64,000 nucleotides of DNA from Trinickia fusca (GCF_003628145.1 NZ_RBZV01000006.1:124001-188000); one strand, 5' to 3'. Counted from the first letter of the stretch, positions 15,861 to 25,845 are shown. Program-made: numbers and translations. The notes: generated by a model not told the origin, from the sequence alone.

Positions 15861-16538
15861 ATGGATGGACTTATGGAAGTCATCGAACCCCTCGATTGCC
15901 TGCTCACGGCTGTTCATGCACCTGGTTCAATCGACGCATCGGAACCGACGAGCCAATCTTCCTCGAGTACGGCGCATCGATCTGAATCGTCGCAGCCAGT
16001 GCACGCCGAACACCAGCGCGAGCTGATCGAACAGATCGTCGTCACTCACTTGAGCCGCCTGCGCCGCTTCCTTCAGCGCTACGAGCGCGACCCGCATGAT
16101 CTCGAAGACCTGCTTCAGAACACGGTTCTCGAAGCGATGCGATGCGCGAAGTCCTATCGTGGAGATGCGAAGCCGGAAACCTGGCTGTTTGGCATCGCGC
16201 TCAATGTTGCCCGAGGCCACCGAAAGCGGATGGTCCTCAGAAAATGCCGCTATGTCAGCGTCGACGACGTCGAGGAAAGTGCGGTCGACGAACGCCGTAC
16301 GCCCAGCTTGATCGACAGCATGATGCTTCGCGAAAGCGTCATATTGATCAATCGTCGTCTGGAATCCATGCCGGTGTCGCTGCAGCAAACCTTCGACTGC
16401 ATGTTCGTGCGTGGTTTGCGATACCGGGAGGCCGCCGAGGAGCTGAACGTCCCCGTCGGCACGATCCGCTCGCGGGTGTCGAGAATTCGCGAACTACTCA
16501 TCACCGCGGCGTCGTTCGCGCAGGCTAGCCCACCGTGA
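15861..16538 (+). CDS. ECF sigma factor, HrpL/BtrS-like T3SS regulator
   Basis: About 225 residues. Region 2 is visible (LRRFLQRYERDPHDLEDLLQNTVLEAMRCAKSYRGDAKPETWLFGIALNVARGH in outline). Region 4 follows, with a helix-turn-helix (LRYREAAEELNVPVGTIRSRVSRIRELL). An N-terminal extension of about 50 residues precedes region 2. ATG 15873 is an alternative start; neither has a strong ribosome site. There is no adjacent anti-sigma gene, as in HrpL and BtrS systems. Its stop overlaps the sctQ GTG start. The promoter family found across the window (GAACY-N15/16-NCACTSA) is the obvious candidate target set. Confidence 0.88.
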   Translation: MDGLMEVIEPLDCLLTAVHAPGSIDASEPTSQSSSSTAHRSESSQPVHAEHQRELIEQIVVTHLSRLRRFLQRYERDPHDLEDLLQNTVLEAMRCAKSYRGDAKPETWLFGIALNVARGHRKRMVLRKCRYVSVDDVEESAVDERRTPSLIDSMMLRESVILINRRLESMPVSLQQTFDCMFVRGLRYREAAEELNVPVGTIRSRVSRIRELLITAASFAQASPP

Positions 16539-17629
16539 GCACTGAGCCAACCGCCACCCGCGGGTGCCGCAAGCTACCGATTCGCGCGCTGTCTCCCGAT
16601 CTCGTCGCGATGAGACGGATGCTGGCTGGCGGCCGCGAGCGCGCGATCGAGGGCGATACGCTTTGGACCGCGATCAAGATCGCCGAGTGGCGTGAGCCGG
16701 TCCATATCGACACCGAGCTGAGGTTCGCCACGTCCATCGGCGAAGTTCGCCTAGCGACGCCTCATTGGCTCGCCATGGTGAGCGGGATTCATTTCCAACC
16801 CGACGGCGGTGCCCCTCACGCCATCTTGCTCGAGCTGGCGACCGCAGGACTCCCCACTGACCTCACAGCGTCATGGGGAGGCGCCTGGCTGCTCCCCCAG
16901 ACCAACGAAGAAACAGCCGAGCAACTCGTGCCGCTACTGCTGGAGGCTGTCGATGTCCACTCGACGCACCACGCCGCGTTGATTCGAATGCGAGCGAGCG
17001 CCGTCGTTTCATTGCTTGCCGATTCGCGCTGGCGCCGTCCAGCCACACGAGCGCCGCAACCGGCACTGCTGGATGCGCTGCCCATCTTCACCGCGGTAGC
17101 GGCTGGAACCACGCGGCTCCCGATGCACACCGTGACAACGCTGCGTGTCGGCGACGCCATCTTCATTGAAGAACCGAACTTCGACGTTCATGACGAAGGA
17201 ACGCTCGCGCTGGGCGCCATAGCCCTGTACGTCCGCCGATTGGACGAAGCCTCCGGCGCCCTCGAATTCCTGGGATGGGATACCGCTCGGTTCGCACATG
17301 CGTCGAGCGATTCCCGGTCACTTTCTTACTCGGCCTCCGCAAACTCGACGATGGAAAACGCATCCGCTCTCTCCAGCCAGCCCCCGCACGAATCCGATAC
17401 CGTGCCCTTCGAAGACGTCCCTGTCACGCTCACATTCGTCGTCGGCAAACTCCAGTCGACGATCGGCGAATTGCGCGCGATGGCGGCAGGTCATGTCCTC
17501 CAGTGGCATGCGAACACCCGAGGACAAGTCGCTATCGAGGCCAACGGCGCGCTGATCGGATACGGCGAACTCGTCGAGGTGGACGGCAGACTCGCGGTCG
17601 AGCTCACGCATTGGAGTCTCGAATCATGA
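16535..17629 (+). CDS. sctQ: T3SS C-ring/sorting-platform protein SctQ
   Basis: 364 residues from GTG 16535, which overlaps the TGA of the sigma-factor gene. The N-terminal part is divergent. The C-terminal 75 residues form a SpoA/SpoC-type domain (VPVTLTFVVGKLQSTIGELRAMAAGHVLQW, then IGYGELVEVDGRLAVELT in pieces). With SctK and SctL it forms the cytosolic platform that sorts chaperone-effector complexes. An internal in-frame ATG at 17351 could yield a short SctQ-C form, as in several systems, although no strong ribosome site precedes it. Confidence 0.87.
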   Translation: MSTEPTATRGCRKLPIRALSPDLVAMRRMLAGGRERAIEGDTLWTAIKIAEWREPVHIDTELRFATSIGEVRLATPHWLAMVSGIHFQPDGGAPHAILLELATAGLPTDLTASWGGAWLLPQTNEETAEQLVPLLLEAVDVHSTHHAALIRMRASAVVSLLADSRWRRPATRAPQPALLDALPIFTAVAAGTTRLPMHTVTTLRVGDAIFIEEPNFDVHDEGTLALGAIALYVRRLDEASGALEFLGWDTARFAHASSDSRSLSYSASANSTMENASALSSQPPHESDTVPFEDVPVTLTFVVGKLQSTIGELRAMAAGHVLQWHANTRGQVAIEANGALIGYGELVEVDGRLAVELTHWSLES

Positions 17630-18282
17630 ACATCACATCGAGCAGCCCCATCAGTCTCGCGCTGGTGCTGGCGATCTTGAGCCTGCTTCCACTGCTGCTT
17701 CTGTGCACGACGTCGCTGCTCAAGTTCTCGGTCGTTCTCGTCATCGTACGCAATGCGATGGGCGTGCAGCAGGTTCCGCCAAGCATGGCGGTCTACGCGA
17801 TCGCGCTAGCCGGGACCATGTTCGTCATGGCGCCGACCTTCGACGACGCCGCGCATATCGCATTGGGGGATGATCCCGCGGCGATGGTCTCCGCGCCGTT
17901 GGACACGGAACGGATGTCGCTTGCAGCCGAGCCGTTTCGCAACTTCATGCTGAAGAACACCACGCCCGAAGGACGCGCGCAATTTCTCGAGATCGCCAGC
18001 AAGCATTGGAGCCCTGAGATGATGAAGCGCGCCTCCGATCGCGATTTCGCGATTCTGATTCCCGCGTTCGTCGTCTCGCAGCTTCAGTCCGCATTCGAAA
18101 TCGGCTTCCTGCTTTATGTGCCGTTCATCGTGATCGACTTGCTAGTTTCGAATCTGATGCTCGCGCTGGGGATGCAGATGGTTTCGCCGATGACGGTTTC
18201 GATGCCGCTGAAACTCCTGCTGTTCGTGCAGATCGACGGCTGGGCAAAGCTCGTCAAGGGCCTCACCGACTCCTATCTCTGA
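17626..18282 (+). CDS. sctR: T3SS export-gate protein SctR (YscR/FliP family)
   Basis: 218 residues from ATG 17626, overlapping the sctQ stop (ATGA). Family landmarks include LLLLCTTSLLKFSVVLVIVRNAMGVQQVPPS in pieces, then ILIPAFVVSQLQSAFEIGFLLYVPF and LVSNLMLALGMQMVSP. Four hydrophobic segments. It forms the core of the export gate with SctS and SctT. Confidence 0.97.
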   Translation: MNITSSSPISLALVLAILSLLPLLLLCTTSLLKFSVVLVIVRNAMGVQQVPPSMAVYAIALAGTMFVMAPTFDDAAHIALGDDPAAMVSAPLDTERMSLAAEPFRNFMLKNTTPEGRAQFLEIASKHWSPEMMKRASDRDFAILIPAFVVSQLQSAFEIGFLLYVPFIVIDLLVSNLMLALGMQMVSPMTVSMPLKLLLFVQIDGWAKLVKGLTDSYL

Positions 18283-18296
18283 GGCACCCCGCAACT

Positions 18297-18560
18297 ATGA
18301 ACCCCCACACCATTGCGTACTTTCAGAACGGCTTGATGCTCGTCGTCTATCTGACTGCGCCGCCGCTCGTCGTCGCGCTGGTGGCCGGCCTGATCGTGTC
18401 GCTGCTGCAAACCGTGTTCCAGATCCAGGACCAGACGCTGCCGTTTTCGGTGAAGCTCGTGGCCGTCGGTTCCACGCTTGCGCTGTGCGGCCGCTGGCTC
18501 GGTCTCGAGATTTTGAATCTCGCGACCCAGGCCATGAACTCGATCGCGCTCATCAGATAG
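18297..18560 (+). CDS. sctS: T3SS export-gate protein SctS (YscS/FliQ family)
   Basis: 87 residues with two membrane helices and the typical PPLVVALVAGLIVSLLQ and FQIQDQTLPF motifs. It begins 14 bases after sctR and is followed by sctV. Confidence 0.97.
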   Translation: MNPHTIAYFQNGLMLVVYLTAPPLVVALVAGLIVSLLQTVFQIQDQTLPFSVKLVAVGSTLALCGRWLGLEILNLATQAMNSIALIR

Positions 18561-18585
18561 AGGTCCCAACATCAGGAGCCGATTC

Positions 18586-20676
18586 ATGAACCACCATCTG
18601 CGGAACCTCAACAGCTATCTCGCCCCGAGCGGTGAGCGCGCCGAGATGGTCATGGCGACGATCGTCATCGCGGTCGTCATCACGCTCATCATGCCGCTGC
18701 CGCCAACGCTGCTCGACGTGCTGATCGCCACGAACATCAGCGTCTCGGCGTTTCTGACGGTATTCGCGCTGCAGCTGCGCGACGTTCTGCAACTGACGAC
18801 GTTTCCCTCGTTGCTGCTGCTCACGACGCTGTTCCGGCTATCGCTGTCGGTGGCAAGCACACGTCTCATCCTGCTCGATGCACATGCGGGCCACATCATC
18901 GAGGCATTCGGACAGGTGACGGTCGGCGGCAATCTCGTCGTCGGCATCGTGATCTTCTTGATCTTGACCGTGGTGCAGTTTCTCGTCATTACCAAAGGCT
19001 CCGAGCGAGTGGCCGAAGTCGGCGCGCGCTTCACACTCGACGGTATGCCCGGCAAGCAGATGGCAATCGACATGGAACTGCGCGCCAACACCATCACCGC
19101 CGAGCAGGCACGAACACGGCGCGCGAAGGTCGTGCAGGAAAGCCAGTTCTTCGGCGCGATGGATGGTGCGATGAAATTCGTCAAGGGCGACGCCCTCGCG
19201 GGCATCATCATCATGCTGACGAACATGATCGGCGGATTGGGCATCGGCGTCCTGCAACGCGGCATGACGGCCTCCGATGCGCTGCGTCTCTACACGATCC
19301 TGACGGTCGGTGACGGGCTCGTCGCCCAGCTGCCGGCGCTACTGACGTCGTTGACCGCCGGGCTAATCGTCACACGCGTGTCCAATGCCTCGGAAGCCGG
19401 CCCCCTCAACATTGGCCGAGAAATCCTGTCGCAGATCATGACTACGCCGCGCGCATGGATTGCGGCCGGCGGCGCCATGTGTGTCTTCGGCATGATTCCG
19501 GGCATGCCGCTGCCGATCTTCATGACGCTGGCAGCGGGTGCCACCGGGACCGGCATCTACCGGATCAAGAAATCCCGTCGGGAAACCACCGCGTCGGAGG
19601 AGCAAGAAAAGGCTATCGTCGCAAACCGAAAGGATTTCGACATCGTCCAGCATTACGTTTTGCAATTCGGTTCGAATGTCAACGATGTCGCACAGTGTCG
19701 GCAGATTCTCAACGCCATGCGGGCCATCCGCAACAAGTTGGTCGCGAAATACGGCATGTTTCTGCCGACGGTCGAGACGGGCGACTCTGTCGTGCTTGCG
19801 CCATTCGACTTCCAATTCTCGATCGACGAGATCCCGGTGTTCAAGATGACGTTCGACAACGGAAAATTCGCGGCACACTGTGATCGCGGCGTGCTCGCCT
19901 CGCACGGGATCGCCGAGTTCGTCGAAGAAAAGGTCGAGTTCTCGGATCGACACGTTTACTGGATCACGGCGGATGACAAGAAACGCCTCGAGGGCGACGG
20001 CATCCGCTGCATGTCCTACACCGACATGTTTCTACAGCGTGTGGAGACGATTTTCTATCGCACCGCCTATCGCTACGTCGGCATCGAAGAAGCGCAAAAG
20101 ATCGCCAAGTGGGTCGGGACCAAGTTCCCGGAGCTCGCAAAAGAAATGGAGCGCACTGTTCCGCCTTCGCGTCTCGCGGAAGTGCTGCAGCGACTCATTG
20201 CCGAGCGCATCGGTATCCGGAACGTGCGAGTGATCGTCGAGACGCTGGTGGAATGGGCGCAGCGCGAGCGCGACGTGACCATCCTGGCCGAATGTGTGAG
20301 ATGCGCGTTGCGCCGGCAAATATGCGAGGAATTCGGCTCCGCGAGTACGCTCAACGTCTTCCTGCTCGAGCCCGATCTCGAGAACCTGGTACGGGACTCG
20401 GTTCGCCAGACCTCGTACGGCAATTTCGTGACGCTCGAACAGGAGTCCGTCGAACTACTGGTCGGCAGCATGCGGGCCTTGCTCGCGAAATCGCACGATG
20501 TCGCCAAGCCGGTCGTCCTGACCACACAGGATGTGCGACCGCATTTACGCAAGTTGCTGGAGGAGCCGTTTTTCGACGTGCCCATCATCTCGTACAACGA
20601 AATCACGCCGGAATATTCCGTGCGAACCATAGGGGTCATCGGAACCTCGCTTGAAGACTCCAGACCATCCATCTAA
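18586..20676 (+). CDS. sctV: T3SS major export apparatus protein SctV (YscV/FlhA family)
   Basis: 696 residues. Residues 1-320 carry about eight membrane helices and the FHIPEP-family signature regions (FPSLLLLTTLFRLSLSVAST, GARFTLDGMPGKQMAID, QESQFFGAMDGAMKFVKGDA). Residues about 340-696 are the cytoplasmic ring domain that binds chaperones and forms the nonamer under the export gate. An AAGAAATCCCGTCGG-type basic linker joins the two parts. It ends 4 bases before the sctD ATG. Confidence 0.97.
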   Translation: MNHHLRNLNSYLAPSGERAEMVMATIVIAVVITLIMPLPPTLLDVLIATNISVSAFLTVFALQLRDVLQLTTFPSLLLLTTLFRLSLSVASTRLILLDAHAGHIIEAFGQVTVGGNLVVGIVIFLILTVVQFLVITKGSERVAEVGARFTLDGMPGKQMAIDMELRANTITAEQARTRRAKVVQESQFFGAMDGAMKFVKGDALAGIIIMLTNMIGGLGIGVLQRGMTASDALRLYTILTVGDGLVAQLPALLTSLTAGLIVTRVSNASEAGPLNIGREILSQIMTTPRAWIAAGGAMCVFGMIPGMPLPIFMTLAAGATGTGIYRIKKSRRETTASEEQEKAIVANRKDFDIVQHYVLQFGSNVNDVAQCRQILNAMRAIRNKLVAKYGMFLPTVETGDSVVLAPFDFQFSIDEIPVFKMTFDNGKFAAHCDRGVLASHGIAEFVEEKVEFSDRHVYWITADDKKRLEGDGIRCMSYTDMFLQRVETIFYRTAYRYVGIEEAQKIAKWVGTKFPELAKEMERTVPPSRLAEVLQRLIAERIGIRNVRVIVETLVEWAQRERDVTILAECVRCALRRQICEEFGSASTLNVFLLEPDLENLVRDSVRQTSYGNFVTLEQESVELLVGSMRALLAKSHDVAKPVVLTTQDVRPHLRKLLEEPFFDVPIISYNEITPEYSVRTIGVIGTSLEDSRPSI

Positions 20677-20680
20677 ACAA

Positions 20681-21661
20681 ATGCAGAACGAGATGTTGCT
20701 TGAACTGAGGGTTTTGAGCGGCCTGCACAAAGGGGCTTGCCTGCCGCTCGGCGAACACGCCATATCGATCGGCAGTGGCGAGGATGCCGACGTCGTCCTT
20801 CTCGATGAAGGCGTCGCTACGCAGCACGTTCTCATCGAACTGCAGTGCCTGGACCGATGGATGTTGCGTGCAGTCGACGCAGCCATCGTCGACGCGAAAG
20901 GACATGAGATCGAGACGATCGAGGTCGCACAGGACGAGCCCGCACGCGTACGCTTGAAGGGGACGGACGTCTGGCTCGACATCGTACCGCCGCAGACGCA
21001 GTGGGCAGCAGGCGAACTGCTGGTCGAAGAAGACCACGCACATGTCGATCCGCACAGGCAGGATGCGCTCGCAACGATCCCAGCCGTCCCTGGCGATCCC
21101 CGCGAATCCCACTCGCGCACGCCCACAAGCTGGCCAAAGCTGGCGATCGCATTCGGTGTAACCGCGGCGGTGGCACTTGGCATGGCCACGGTATGGCGGG
21201 TAGCGTCGATCGCGAGCAACGAGCAAGCACGCCCGGCCGCAGCATCCGAAACTGCGGCGGCGTCATCGGCCAAACGCAACGCCGAACGTGCCATCGCCGC
21301 ATTAAAGGAGCTCCTCAGAGACAGAAGCCTCGAGCAACAGGTCCAATATCGATTTCACGATGGCAAGCTGCGGCTCGATGCCATCCTCGACAGCGATCAA
21401 CTCAGCCGCTTCGAACCGATCGTCGCCATCCTCAGGGCGCGTTTCTCTCGGGAGATGCAGATCGAAACACACGTGTCGTCGATCGAGCAATCGTTGCCGT
21501 TTCACGTCGTGCAAGTCGTGGCCGGTCCGATACCGGAGGTGTTGACCGACGACGGCCATCGGCTCTTTCTCGGCGACTCCATCGACGGATATACCCTTGT
21601 CGCCGTCAAGAACGACGCCATTACCTTCGACGGAAAACGCCATGTCGAATTGCCCTGGTAG
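20681..21661 (+). CDS. sctD: T3SS inner-membrane ring protein SctD (YscD family)
   Basis: About 326 residues from ATG 20681; the alternatives are TTG 20651 inside sctV or ATG 20693. The N-terminal 100 residues form an FHA-like cytoplasmic domain (LRVLSGLHKGACLPLGEHAISIGSGEDADVVL in outline). A single membrane helix follows (LAIAFGVTAAVALGMATVW, about residue 170). The periplasmic part holds BON/ring-like repeats (DRSLEQQVQYRFHDGKLRLDAIL). It lies between sctV and sctN. Confidence 0.85.
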   Translation: MQNEMLLELRVLSGLHKGACLPLGEHAISIGSGEDADVVLLDEGVATQHVLIELQCLDRWMLRAVDAAIVDAKGHEIETIEVAQDEPARVRLKGTDVWLDIVPPQTQWAAGELLVEEDHAHVDPHRQDALATIPAVPGDPRESHSRTPTSWPKLAIAFGVTAAVALGMATVWRVASIASNEQARPAAASETAAASSAKRNAERAIAALKELLRDRSLEQQVQYRFHDGKLRLDAILDSDQLSRFEPIVAILRARFSREMQIETHVSSIEQSLPFHVVQVVAGPIPEVLTDDGHRLFLGDSIDGYTLVAVKNDAITFDGKRHVELPW

Positions 21662-21697
21662 TGGGTCGGAGCCAGTGGCCAAATCGGAGAGGAAAGC

Positions 21698-23068
21698 GTG
21701 AATCGGACAGTTTTGGATCCAGGCGTCACCGTCCACATCGCTGCCTGGCGTGCCCGCATGCTCGACGCGGTTGAAAGGACGCCGTTGACCGAGTCGCTGG
21801 GACGCGTCACTCAGGTCATCGGCACGCTCATCGAGGGCACGGTGCCCAACGCCAGCATCGGCGAGATTTGTGAAGTCTACGATCCCGAGAACTCAGGCAA
21901 TCGCGTCATGGCTGAAGTCGTGGGCTTCAACGATGTATCGACGATGCTCTCACCGCTTGGGCCGATCGAGGGTACGTCTTCACGATTTTTGATCAAGCCG
22001 CTTCGTCGCCGGCATCATGTGAGCGTAGACACCTCGCTGCTGGGCCGCGTACTCAACGGGTTCGGCATCCCCATAGACGGCCGCCCCGCCGGCACGAGCC
22101 CTGAAGGCTCCTCTGTCATGGTGCCCGTCATCGCCGAAGCCGAGTTGCCGACGAAGCGCCCTCGCATCACCCAGCCGTTTCCAACCGGCGTGCGCGTGCT
22201 CGACAGCATGCTGACCGTCGGCGAGGGACAGCGCATTGGTCTATTCGCCGGCCCCGGCTGCGGCAAGACCACCATCATGGCCGCGATCGCGCGGGGCTCG
22301 GGTGTCGATGCGGTCGTGTTCGGACTGATCGGCGAACGCGGGCGTGAGATTCGCGAATTCACCGAGCACGAGCTCTCCCCCGAACTGCTGGCGAAATCGG
22401 TGCTCGTCTGCGCGACGTCGGACCGGACGGCAATCGAACGTTCCCGAGCGGCATTCACGGCGACTGCGATCGCCGAGGGCTTGCGTGACCAGGGCTTGCG
22501 TGTGCTGCTGCTGATCGACTCGCTCACACGGCTTGCGCGTGCGCAGCGCGAGATCGGGCTGGCCGCCGGTGAGCCACCTGCCCGCGCGGGCTTTCCGCCA
22601 TCTGTGTACTCCCTGCTGCCGCGCCTCATCGAACGCGCGGGCAACACGGAACGCGGATCGATCACGGCCATCTACACGGTGCTGCTCGAAGGCGAGATCA
22701 AAGGCGATCCGATCAGCGAAGAGGCGGTGTCGCTGCTGGATGGGCACGTCCTTCTGTCGAAGAAGCTCGTCGAGCAAGGCCATTTCCCCGCCATCGACGT
22801 GCTGCCGAGCCTCAGCCGGATCATGTCGAACATCGTGCCCAAGCCGCACATGCGCGCAGCGATGCGATTGCGGTCGCTGCTGTCCAAGTACAACGAGATC
22901 GAAATGCTGATCCGGCTAGGCGAATATCGTCCGGGTATGGATGCGGAAATCGACAAGGCCGTCAACGCTTACCCGAAGCTGATCGCGTTTCTTCGCCAAG
23001 ACACGAGTACGCCGACATCCTGGGCCGAGAACACCGAAGGTCTGATCGAACTGATCGAGAAACTGTGA
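21698..23068 (+). CDS. sctN: T3SS ATPase SctN
   Basis: 456 residues from GTG 21698, preceded by GAGAGGAAAGC. It belongs to the F1-beta/FliI-like hexameric ATPases. Walker A is GLFAGPGCGKTT (about residue 180), with GLIGERGREIREF and the Walker B-like VLLLIDSLTRLARAQREI. The C-terminal domain has the expected EIEMLIRLGEYRPGMDAEID region. It strips chaperones and unfolds substrates at the gate. Confidence 0.97.
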   Translation: MNRTVLDPGVTVHIAAWRARMLDAVERTPLTESLGRVTQVIGTLIEGTVPNASIGEICEVYDPENSGNRVMAEVVGFNDVSTMLSPLGPIEGTSSRFLIKPLRRRHHVSVDTSLLGRVLNGFGIPIDGRPAGTSPEGSSVMVPVIAEAELPTKRPRITQPFPTGVRVLDSMLTVGEGQRIGLFAGPGCGKTTIMAAIARGSGVDAVVFGLIGERGREIREFTEHELSPELLAKSVLVCATSDRTAIERSRAAFTATAIAEGLRDQGLRVLLLIDSLTRLARAQREIGLAAGEPPARAGFPPSVYSLLPRLIERAGNTERGSITAIYTVLLEGEIKGDPISEEAVSLLDGHVLLSKKLVEQGHFPAIDVLPSLSRIMSNIVPKPHMRAAMRLRSLLSKYNEIEMLIRLGEYRPGMDAEIDKAVNAYPKLIAFLRQDTSTPTSWAENTEGLIELIEKL

Positions 23069-23082
23069 AGCGCTGGTGACCC

Positions 23083-23559
23083 ATGACCTCATCCACCAAA
23101 AAACGCCGGCCGTTGCGCCATGAAATCGTCGAACCTCGTGTTCCGAATGCACAAGCCACCAAAACGCTGCGCACCCTCATTCGCCTTCAGGAACTGCGCA
23201 AGATTCAGCGGGAAGCCGAAGTGGCGAGACAGCGAAGCGCGCTGGAAGATGCTCGTCATTTCCTGCGGCAGGCGGAGCAAGATCTGGACGACGCCGTCGA
23301 AATCGAGCGACGCCAGCGCGCTTGCCTGCATCTGGAGTACCTCGAGCAGAAGGCATCAGTCACGCGTGTTCGAAATTGGGCTTCGGCGCTGCGTGAATGC
23401 GTGAATCGGACCAAGGAATTCGAGGCGGCGCGCGAGAAGGCGAAAACACAATCCGATGCTGTCGCTGCGCGGCTCGCCGAGACGGAGGACGAGCTGCGCG
23501 GCGTCATGCGGGGGCTCGAGAAGTATGCCTATCTGTTGGAGCACGAATTGGAAGGATGA
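23083..23559 (+). CDS. sctO: T3SS stalk protein SctO (YscO/FliJ-like)
   Basis: 158 residues, almost entirely one long coiled coil rich in Arg, Glu, Ala and Gln (residues about 25-155). This is the FliJ/YscO architecture, the stalk inserted in the SctN ring. It directly follows sctN, the usual position. Sequence conservation in this family is low, so the call rests on structure and synteny. No sctP (needle-length ruler) gene is recognisable after it. Confidence 0.82.
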   Translation: MTSSTKKRRPLRHEIVEPRVPNAQATKTLRTLIRLQELRKIQREAEVARQRSALEDARHFLRQAEQDLDDAVEIERRQRACLHLEYLEQKASVTRVRNWASALRECVNRTKEFEAAREKAKTQSDAVAARLAETEDELRGVMRGLEKYAYLLEHELEG

Positions 23560-23626
23560 TGCGTATAGCTTATCGGTCTTGCCGTCTATATTTCCCTTTA
23601 CCCGTCCCGACACGAGAAATCACGCC

Positions 23627-24769
23627 ATGAGGCAACTGCCCCTATCCAACCCAGCGGTCTCATTAGCAACGGAAGATATTGCTACGGAAGGCACGAAATT
23701 TGACCCCGCCACGCACGACAGGCTTCGAGATTCGGATCACTGTGCAAGCGCCGGCTTGCTCAATCGCGCGGCGGCGCCAACCCAATGCTGGACGCGATAT
23801 TCTTGCCTCGATCCATCTTGGATTGGCTCCGTCGAATTCAATCCCTCGGGCCCCGGACGACCTGCCGTACTGACGGTCATCACGTCCGCTCAGACCCAGC
23901 GCGACAGAAAAGGACAGTTGCATGTGCAGTTCGCACTCACCAAGGCAATTCCGGAAAGCGGCGACATCACTTTGCACCAGAACCACGCAGCGCCCGAAGG
24001 TGATAGGCCCACCAGGTCATACTGGCTCGAGCGCGAGAACCCGATCGATGTCGATCGCTACCATACGCTCGGCCTTCCCAAGGGCTTCAAAGGCGAGCGA
24101 CTGGAGCACTACCACTTGACGTCCGATGCCCTCAACCTGCCCCTGATACGAGACATTCTTTCGAGTCTTGCCAATACCGAAATCAAAGACCTACCTTTGG
24201 TGACGGCGCGGGATGCAACAGCAATCCTGAATGCACTCTACCCCGCGCAATACACACACGCCGGTTCAATTGCGAACGCTCGCCCCAAGCCTCTATTCGA
24301 CAAGCACTTAACGGACCAAGACATCGCCAGGGAAAGCGATCGACTGCAAAATCGCTATTACGATCTTTGCACACGACACGTCGATCGGGCAGAAGCCAAT
24401 CAAACAGCGCCACTCGATCAACGGCAGTACCTCCCCGTGAACCAGCTGCCTACACCCGCAGCCAACAGAGCGGCGGCATCCGCCGCGTGCTTGACGTTCG
24501 GAAGCACGAGAGACGGCGCGATCTTGGCCCGCGCGGCGGAGCTGGCCGAATTACGCGCTATCTATAACGGCCCACAGGGCGTGTTGAAGATCTTGCAGAT
24601 GCGACGGTACCTCACGCACATGCCCGGTCGCTTCGCGGACGATCCTCGTCTTGAAGCAGATATCCAAGCGGCGATTGCCAACATTGACAGCGTGCTGGGT
24701 CGCGATCATGCGTCGAAGCGATCGACCGGCGCAGCGTCGAACAAGATCATTCCAAAGTCGCGGCTATGA
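23627..24769 (+). CDS. Candidate T3SS-secreted protein, unknown function
   Basis: 380 residues from ATG 23627, 67 bases after sctO and probably in the same transcript. The upstream in-frame extension lies inside sctO and is a shadow. No signal peptide or membrane segment is visible. The N-terminus is Ser/Thr/Asp-rich and polar, as in type III substrates. I recognise no catalytic motif. Position at the end of the sctQ-sctO block suggests an effector or translocation accessory protein. GC is lower than in the sct genes. Confidence 0.7.
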   Translation: MRQLPLSNPAVSLATEDIATEGTKFDPATHDRLRDSDHCASAGLLNRAAAPTQCWTRYSCLDPSWIGSVEFNPSGPGRPAVLTVITSAQTQRDRKGQLHVQFALTKAIPESGDITLHQNHAAPEGDRPTRSYWLERENPIDVDRYHTLGLPKGFKGERLEHYHLTSDALNLPLIRDILSSLANTEIKDLPLVTARDATAILNALYPAQYTHAGSIANARPKPLFDKHLTDQDIARESDRLQNRYYDLCTRHVDRAEANQTAPLDQRQYLPVNQLPTPAANRAAASAACLTFGSTRDGAILARAAELAELRAIYNGPQGVLKILQMRRYLTHMPGRFADDPRLEADIQAAIANIDSVLGRDHASKRSTGAASNKIIPKSRL

Positions 24770-24865
24770 GCCATGGATATCGTCGACTGAAAACGGCCGA
24801 TCGCGATCGACCAGAATCCTTGATGACGCTCAACCGAAATCGTTGATCGCGTCCGCCGAAAATGC

Positions 24866-24897
24866 GCATGCCGCGCTTTGCAGAAAGAGCGGCATGC
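24866..24897. terminator. Bidirectional hairpin between convergent genes
   Basis: A 9-bp stem (GCATGCCGC / GCGGCATGC) encloses an inner CTTT/AAAG pairing, in the 170-base gap between the convergent genes ending at 24769 and 24940. There is no long U-run on either side. Its position suggests a shared terminator. Confidence 0.5.
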
Positions 24898-24939
24898 TCA
24901 ATGCGGCTGGCACGCTTACCGATCGATCGCGATCCGACT

Positions 24940-25845
24940 TTACAGATAGAACCCCTGGTCCGGGTAACGCTCTTCCAGGAATGCGTTGATCGACTCACGC
25001 ACGCGTTGGTGCATCGGTCGACCGATGTTTCTCAATGCCTGCTGAATCGTGACCGGGGCGTTGAACGAGCCGAGGTGCCCTCCTCCTCGGCTGTGCGTCT
25101 TATTAGCACCACCGATAGCCTGGCAAATGGCGTCGCCAAGCTGAACCTGCTGCGCGTTATCGATTTTGCCGCGCTCGTCGGCGCCGATTAGTACGGCGTC
25201 GATGGCATTGCGAATCGCACGCTCCTGCTCCTCCGGCAATCGAGGAGGATGCAGCGCACTCGCTTCCCGGCGGACACCCGGGGCAATTTCCGGTACGTGG
25301 TCCACTGCGGCAAACCTGCGCTGACGTGGCTTTGGCGTCAGTCCGGCATCGGCATAAACCTGTGCCTGCCGCGCCTCTCCGGATGCAGCGAACGCTATCC
25401 CCGACGAAGCCGAAGCCGCTGCTCGCTCCGCTGGGGGAGCGGCATGGAGCTCGGTCGACAGCTTCTTACCCGTCTCGATCAAAGCATCGACTCGGACGAG
25501 TGCTTGTTCTCGATCCGCGGCCGAGCTCAAGATCGGGCGCCGAGTAAGGTCTTGAATCGCTTTGGTGAATCCCTTTCGTCGACGACCGAGCTCCAAAGTA
25601 GGAGCATTTTTTTGAAGCGATCCGTGAAGCGAGACCAGCTCGTCGAAGCGCTCAAGCAACTTGCGGCCGTCAGCGTGCCAGCCACACAGCTCCAGCCAGC
25701 GATAAGCCATGTCAAGGCGCAGCGCAGGCTTGTCCGACGATGCTCTACGCGCCGTGTCCGCACTCGCTTGGCTATCTTCTTCGCCGTCGATGATGGGATC
25801 GCCATGGCAAGCGAGATGACTTGCGGTAGTACCTGGGAACTTCAT
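24940..25845 (-). CDS. Candidate T3SS effector, unknown function
   Basis: 301 residues, basic, no signal peptide or membrane helix. The first 45 residues are polar (Ser, Asp, Ala), typical of a type III secretion signal region. The C-terminus carries a Gly-rich SRGGGHLGSFNAPVTIQQAL segment and ends in FLEERYPDQGFYL. I recognise no family. The support for effector status is the hrp-box-like site 75 bases upstream (25920-25947) and the location beside T3SS genes. Confidence 0.65.
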   Translation of the reverse strand: MKFPGTTASHLACHGDPIIDGEEDSQASADTARRASSDKPALRLDMAYRWLELCGWHADGRKLLERFDELVSLHGSLQKNAPTLELGRRRKGFTKAIQDLTRRPILSSAADREQALVRVDALIETGKKLSTELHAAPPAERAAASASSGIAFAASGEARQAQVYADAGLTPKPRQRRFAAVDHVPEIAPGVRREASALHPPRLPEEQERAIRNAIDAVLIGADERGKIDNAQQVQLGDAICQAIGGANKTHSRGGGHLGSFNAPVTIQQALRNIGRPMHQRVRESINAFLEERYPDQGFYL